Part shown: positions 59,261 through 64,000 of the stretch, one piece after another
How positions within the stretch are numbered: position 1 is the first letter of the stretch
Layout of the letters: every line of letters begins with the position of its first letter
Source: Punica granatum
Taxonomy: Eukaryota; Streptophyta; Magnoliopsida; Myrtales; Lythraceae
Length of the DNA: 64,000 nucleotides
Direction of reading: 5' to 3'
Assembly (NCBI RefSeq): GCF_007655135.1
Contig: NC_045129.1
Location: 27,811,391-27,875,390 of the forward strand
Program-made: the position numbers and the translations under genes
Notes under the pieces: generated by a model
What the model was told of the DNA's origin: nothing
Seen by the model: only the letters and a program-made list of their open reading frames with translations
Database searches by the model: none

Positions 59261-61945
59261 ATTACATGTTTGATTTATATATTTTTATACTCGATTTCAT
59301 ATATTTTAATTTATTTTAATGTGAATACTTTATGTATTAGTCCTATATATGATCAATTAATTATTTTTTAATATAAGTAATTATATAATAATATCCAATT
59401 AAATATTTCATTGTTATATAATTATAAATTGATCATTTTAATCCTACTAACTATGACTCTATTTAATGCAAAGTGGGGTCAATTTTATTATATATATTTA
59501 TTATATTATGCCTCAAAGTAGTAATTTCTGGTGGACTAAAATCCCTTTGAGATATATGTGAAATGGGCCAAACCCAAGAACTCCTCCATAATAAAAAAAA
59601 GAAAAAGAAAAAGAAAAACTGAGGCCAAACTTAGGGGCAGAATGTAAGGTATACATGAAAATGATTACAAAATTCACCGAAAAACAGTAAAAAATATTGT
59701 ATTTTTTTAGCTATATATATGTGTAATATTGTAGGTTAAGGAGCTTAAATTAATACGTACCAATATTTTTTATAATTCTATCTTTTTGATGTATATGATT
59801 ATGCTTGTAAGAAAAATCACAAGTTTTGCACGTTGTGGATATATTCTTATCATTACACCATTGCGGACATTCCTACAATAGTAAAATAACTACATGAAAA
59901 AAATTATCATATAGACACATTCACCCAATAAAGAAAATTCTTTATTGAACTACATTTTTTTATCGTTGAAATAATAAAATATCTCGTGTCATAGATTTAT
60001 CAGCTCGGACATGAATTTAGGAGTATTCCATCTATTAGTTTATACTCAATTTAAATATCGTAATGAATTGTTAAAAAATGAAGTGGAGAATTAGTATGAA
60101 TGAATTATCTAAATAAATTATTTGGGAAAAAAATGTCAATGGTTTTAAAAACTAAAATTGGGAATCTCAAGTTCAAGGAGCTGTAAAGGTGCTTTTTAGA
60201 GAGTATTTGTCATAAAATGGAACTAGTCATGTAGTTCGTGCATTTCATGGACATTCGTCTATTTCATTTTCAGTTAATATTTATTAATTAAATCAATGAG
60301 AATTAATTGTATAAAAATTAAGAAATCTAATCGGGAGCTTGGTCATTTTGTTGCGAGGGCGTTTGCAAAATGATATAAAGGAACAGTAATGTCCTGTGGA
60401 GATAATGGATAACAACTTATATTATAGACAAAATGCTAGGCACTTGTTAAACATCGGGGATATAAAATTGAGCTTCTGTAAAAAAAAAAAAGGTTAAATA
60501 ATTTTTCCAAGAATTTAGGCTTCTCCGAAAAGGTCATGTTAGAGTTTTATTTATTTATTTTTAATTGGAGAGGCTTAACTTTTAATTATGATGGAATTTT
60601 CTGCCAGTAATTATCAACAGAGTTGTCCATTTAAAATTTGTTGAAATCTTTCTATTGGAAAAAATTCCTGAGGAAATTTCAGTACGCAATTAAAAGAAAT
60701 AATTGCACAAAATGTAAATACAGAATAGAGAGATGAAACAATATTGCTGTGAAGTTAACGGTACATCCAAGGTCGAATAAGCTTCAAGCATACAAAAGCA
60801 ATAAAAAATTGACTTAAGATCATATTGGCCCAAATCATGAGGAAAGGTTATCGGAATACGAAATCCATGCGCATCCGCCGATACATTTCTTGATTGTCTC
60901 ATTAATTAACCGAAAATAGAATCGGGGCAAGAGAAAATATGAACTGCACATGACTTTGCAGTGCGGAAACAATCGTAGTAATAATTTTAGCCCACTAAAT
61001 AACACAAGAAACAAGTATCAGCCCACCAAAGCCCAACGGAACAAAAAGGTCCTCATCTTGACATACTAGAAATATTGGATCAGCTGGTCTCTAAAATATA
61101 CATGAAGGGGTGAGGCTGGACAAGGGCCTAGGGAGATCAGCTGGGTTGATGTTGGTCGACTCGTCTTCCCGAGCTCAGACCAGCCCTGGTTGCCTAAATG
61201 TATCGAAGCTTTCTTTCACAGGCTATGCTATATATATTCTCATAGAAATTCTGACCACTTGCAATGTACTGGGGTTGCAATATCGAGCAACATCAAACGA
61301 TATCTGCTTCGGGCGAGTGTCACAGCATTTTGAAGTATACCTCCTAAGATCGTTAATTGTCCTCCTTTCTACAAATCATCAGAGAATATTGATCATTTTA
61401 GTCCTATACCGAGAATTCGGGCTGGGTACCCTTTCAAAGGCCAATGCTCTTATCTAGTTGGAGCGACTTGGCTTTGAGAAGCCAATGTCGTTTAATTAAT
61501 CTGTTACTGCATACATCAAGAAGAGCGGTAAGTTCGGTCTTGGGAATCGCATTTCCTCAGACCTCATGCGCTGTTTAAGTCGCCTACCATTTACTTTTAT
61601 TCTCTACCATTTATTCCATCACTTTCGACTGTAATTCTAGATCAACAATGCAGGGGTACAGCTGGTCCTGCTGGGCAGATCAGTGGTCCCATGATCCTTG
61701 CCTGGACAACCGAACAAAAGCGGGCCTGGTTCTTCGGGTCATGGCCGTCCGTTAGCGATGTAGGCCAGTGCGCCACATACCCAGTTCCGTGTCCCAACAA
61801 CAGTATTATGGAAAGTGCAGAATGCTCCATAGAATGATACAATGGACAGGAAATTGCCAGGGAAAGCAGTTGTAAATTAGCATAGGGCCAGAAACATGGG
61901 TAAGGAATAATTGATATCAAAGAGGGAGCTGTTATAAAAAAAAAA
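59261..61945. other. No recognised gene
   Basis: AT-rich with short open frames. The longest (61110-61457, plus) has no recognisable motif and no clear codon structure. Confidence 0.45.
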
Positions 61946-62075
61946 AATGAGGTGGGTGCAGCGGTACTGCTCTCGGCTTGATATCACGAGGGCCTGAGTA
62001 TGATTTTCACGCCCCTTTACTTTCCCTTCTCCTATCTCCTTCTCAGATTTATGGACATCATTTGTAATTGGAAAA
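61946..62075 (+). mobile_element. Possible tRNA-derived SINE
   Basis: After an A-run, GAGGTGGGTGCAGCGGTACTG and, about 40 bases on, GAGTATGATTTTC resemble A and B boxes. A pyrimidine-rich body and a TTTGTAATTGG end follow, similar in plan to the SINE at 2999. Both boxes are poor matches. Confidence 0.4.
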
Positions 62076-64000
62076 GAAAAGGAGCAATTACAGAACATGC
62101 AGGGGACAACTGACAAGAGGAATCCGTGCCAGGATTGATGGAAGGTGGCAAACTTTAGCCGTTAGCTTGTGTATCGTAGCTCATACGATGCAAGGCTTGG
62201 GCCTCAATCCTCTCTGCTTATAACTTGCGGCACTCAAGTTTTCCATTTTTGTTTTCTGGTCACTTGTTAAACGGAAAATTATAGAGAAGTGTGCCCTATG
62301 AATGAATGTTCTCGGTACCGCTAAATTCGGTCCAATCATATGCCAAACATATCTCATCGATCATATTTGATAAAATCCATACAGAAGTAAAAAGATATGA
62401 AAAGCCTCACCGATAAGGATCAAATTCCAAACATGTTAATTATTAGTAAAAATATCTGCCGCTGTATTAGACAGTTTTTTTTTTTTGAATATTTTGTTGT
62501 ATGGTCAATTATCTAACTCACCGCTGAAACTGAAAGAAGAACGGATAGGTGCAAGGGGGGGTCTCACTCACTCAGTCTTACTCATAGGCTGGTCCAGCTC
62601 TCCCTCTCATGTCCGTGGTTCACCCGACACACAACATGACCCATTGGCCCTCACAATATACACGCATATATGGGTGTATATATATATATAAATATATAAA
62701 TATATGTTTTGTTTGCATGTATTTACTCCCGTCTCAACCACGGCTTAAATACATTTGGTCCTAAGTGCAACTTGTGAGTGTATAGATAATATTGATGGAC
62801 ATGAATCTTATCCGGACACATGAGTCTGGGGATTTTGTCCCTCAAATTTATTCCCACCTGAATAAAATCATCCTTCTCTACGTATAGAATATATGGATCC
62901 CATCACAGCCACAGCTTATGCCCGCTCGAATCTCCTCGGCACATATACACATCATTCGTGGTAAGTTGGATAGTGAATACCCTCCATCTACGCAATCTTA
63001 TATATGAGATACTCTATGACAAGTGAACGCGAAGTTAATTTCACAATAAAATAACCGTGACCGATAATTGATTTTATTTTCCCATGATGGCGCGTTACGA
63101 AATTAAGTTAATAGCCATATTATTATGCCAATGGCCTTATATGAGTTTGCAAGGGCTAATGAAGCCACGCGCACGAGGACACCGCCATATGTTCCCCCAT
63201 AGACATTCCATCAATTTATTTCCCCAACCTCCCCCCGTGTTTCATTTGTTATGTCCATCATTATTAGGGTTATTCTGCGTGTTCGCTTCTCATCATCATT
63301 TATTCCCTGTCGATTCTTGGACCAGTCACCCATACTATGGATAGATCATCCTAATTTGAATGACTGAAGATATTAGTAACTTCGATACTCGGGTAGATTG
63401 CAAGGTCTGTACTAATTATCATACGCTAATTATGATTTCCTCATATAATTCGGAAAGGCAATCAATCATGTCAAGTTTGATCATTGATCAATTGTGTGTT
63501 AAGTATTTCTCAGTTATTTTTAACAGCCAAGCAAGTTCCCTTCCTAGATTATATTATTACACGTTTCTCGGTTACGAAAGGAATTCAAAATTTAGATTCA
63601 AGCCGTAACATTTTAACTTTAGGTCGAGATCGAGTGTTGTTATACTAAACTTGTTTTCTTTCCTTCCTAGAAAGTTTAGCTATATATGGGAAGATAAGAT
63701 CACTATTTGACCTATCAAGTAGAAGAAAATGAATGCGCAGAGACATGCATAAAATTATCAATTTTCTATTAAACCTAATTAAACAAAAAAACTGTTTTTT
63801 TGTGGATATGGTGCATGCCGACATTCACAGGACAAATTATCCATCAAATACATTCTTATAAGCACTATGTGGCTTTTAATATGTTGTCAGGCTACAGTTC
63901 TATAATAACTTCTTTCGTTTGGTGCTAATCAGAAGATATTTCCATAGTTTCCTTTTAATATCAAATAGCATACTTATTGTCGGGATCAGTCTCAGCTAAA
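62076..64000. other. No recognised gene
   Basis: Mixed AT-rich sequence with a short (TA)n run near 62678-62700. Frames around 62485-62691 and 63084-63344 have no family features. Confidence 0.45.

Noticed and set aside
61110..61457. 115-codon open frame as a gene
   Set aside because: No recognisable domain, no supporting context and ordinary length for chance in this sequence.
1..64000. Endogenous pararetrovirus or other viral insertion
   Set aside because: No movement protein, coat protein or pararetroviral polymerase motif was seen; all reverse-transcribing elements here have LTRs and target duplications of plant retrotransposons.

Overview
This window looks like transposon-rich, gene-poor chromatin from a flowering plant, probably a eudicot. 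The evidence is very long Ty3/Gypsy LTRs, PIF/Harbinger and hAT transposases split by GT-AG introns, Mutator-type long-terminal-repeat elements, a tRNA-derived SINE and AT-rich non-coding DNA. The large retroelement ORF resembles sequences I associate with pomegranate (Punica), but I hold that species guess weakly. I found no ordinary host gene in 64 kb. Every recognisable coding region is a transposon protein or a captured fragment.

Layout, left to right. 1-3 kb is featureless except for a SINE at about 3.0 kb. 3.19-7.52 kb is a small Mutator-type palindromic element (9-bp target duplication TAATTAAAA) split by a 3.8-kb solo LTR. 8.67-11.56 kb is a short non-autonomous Gypsy element. 12.79-18.09 kb is a 5.3-kb solo LTR with a perfect 5-bp duplication. 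19.66-40.38 kb is one Ogre/Tat-like LTR element of 20.7 kb (duplication AGGTC). It carries a broken DUF7745-like ORF, two hairpin-forming minisatellites and no visible polymerase. Its second minisatellite is split by a complete 6.5-kb PIF/Harbinger transposon whose Myb-like and DDE transposase genes both read open. 40.6-40.9 kb is a Mutator-type MITE. 41.37-47.63 kb is a decayed hAT element, itself interrupted by a small LTR element with its own 159-residue ORF (duplication TCTCC). 48.7-49.5 kb is a hAT-type MITE abutting an LTR-like fragment that runs to about 52.6 kb. 53.6-55.1 kb is an Ac-like (RICESLEEPER-type) transposase pseudogene. 55.19-56.45 kb is a Pack-MULE-like element carrying a damaged armadillo-repeat gene fragment. 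56.3-58.9 kb is a triplicated ~0.6-kb unit whose second and third copies were each hit by a different MITE. The last 4.7 kb has no supported gene.

How the parts relate. The two solo LTRs, the paired LTRs of the large element and the fragment at 49.5 kb share terminal sequence and belong to one LTR lineage. The large element provides only a possible ORF1-type protein and cis sites (tRNA-Arg-like primer site, polypurine tract, LTRs), so it would need proteins from a relative. The Harbinger element is the only one here that still looks able to supply its own proteins. Target-site duplications could be read by eye at most elements, so the order of nesting is well supported.
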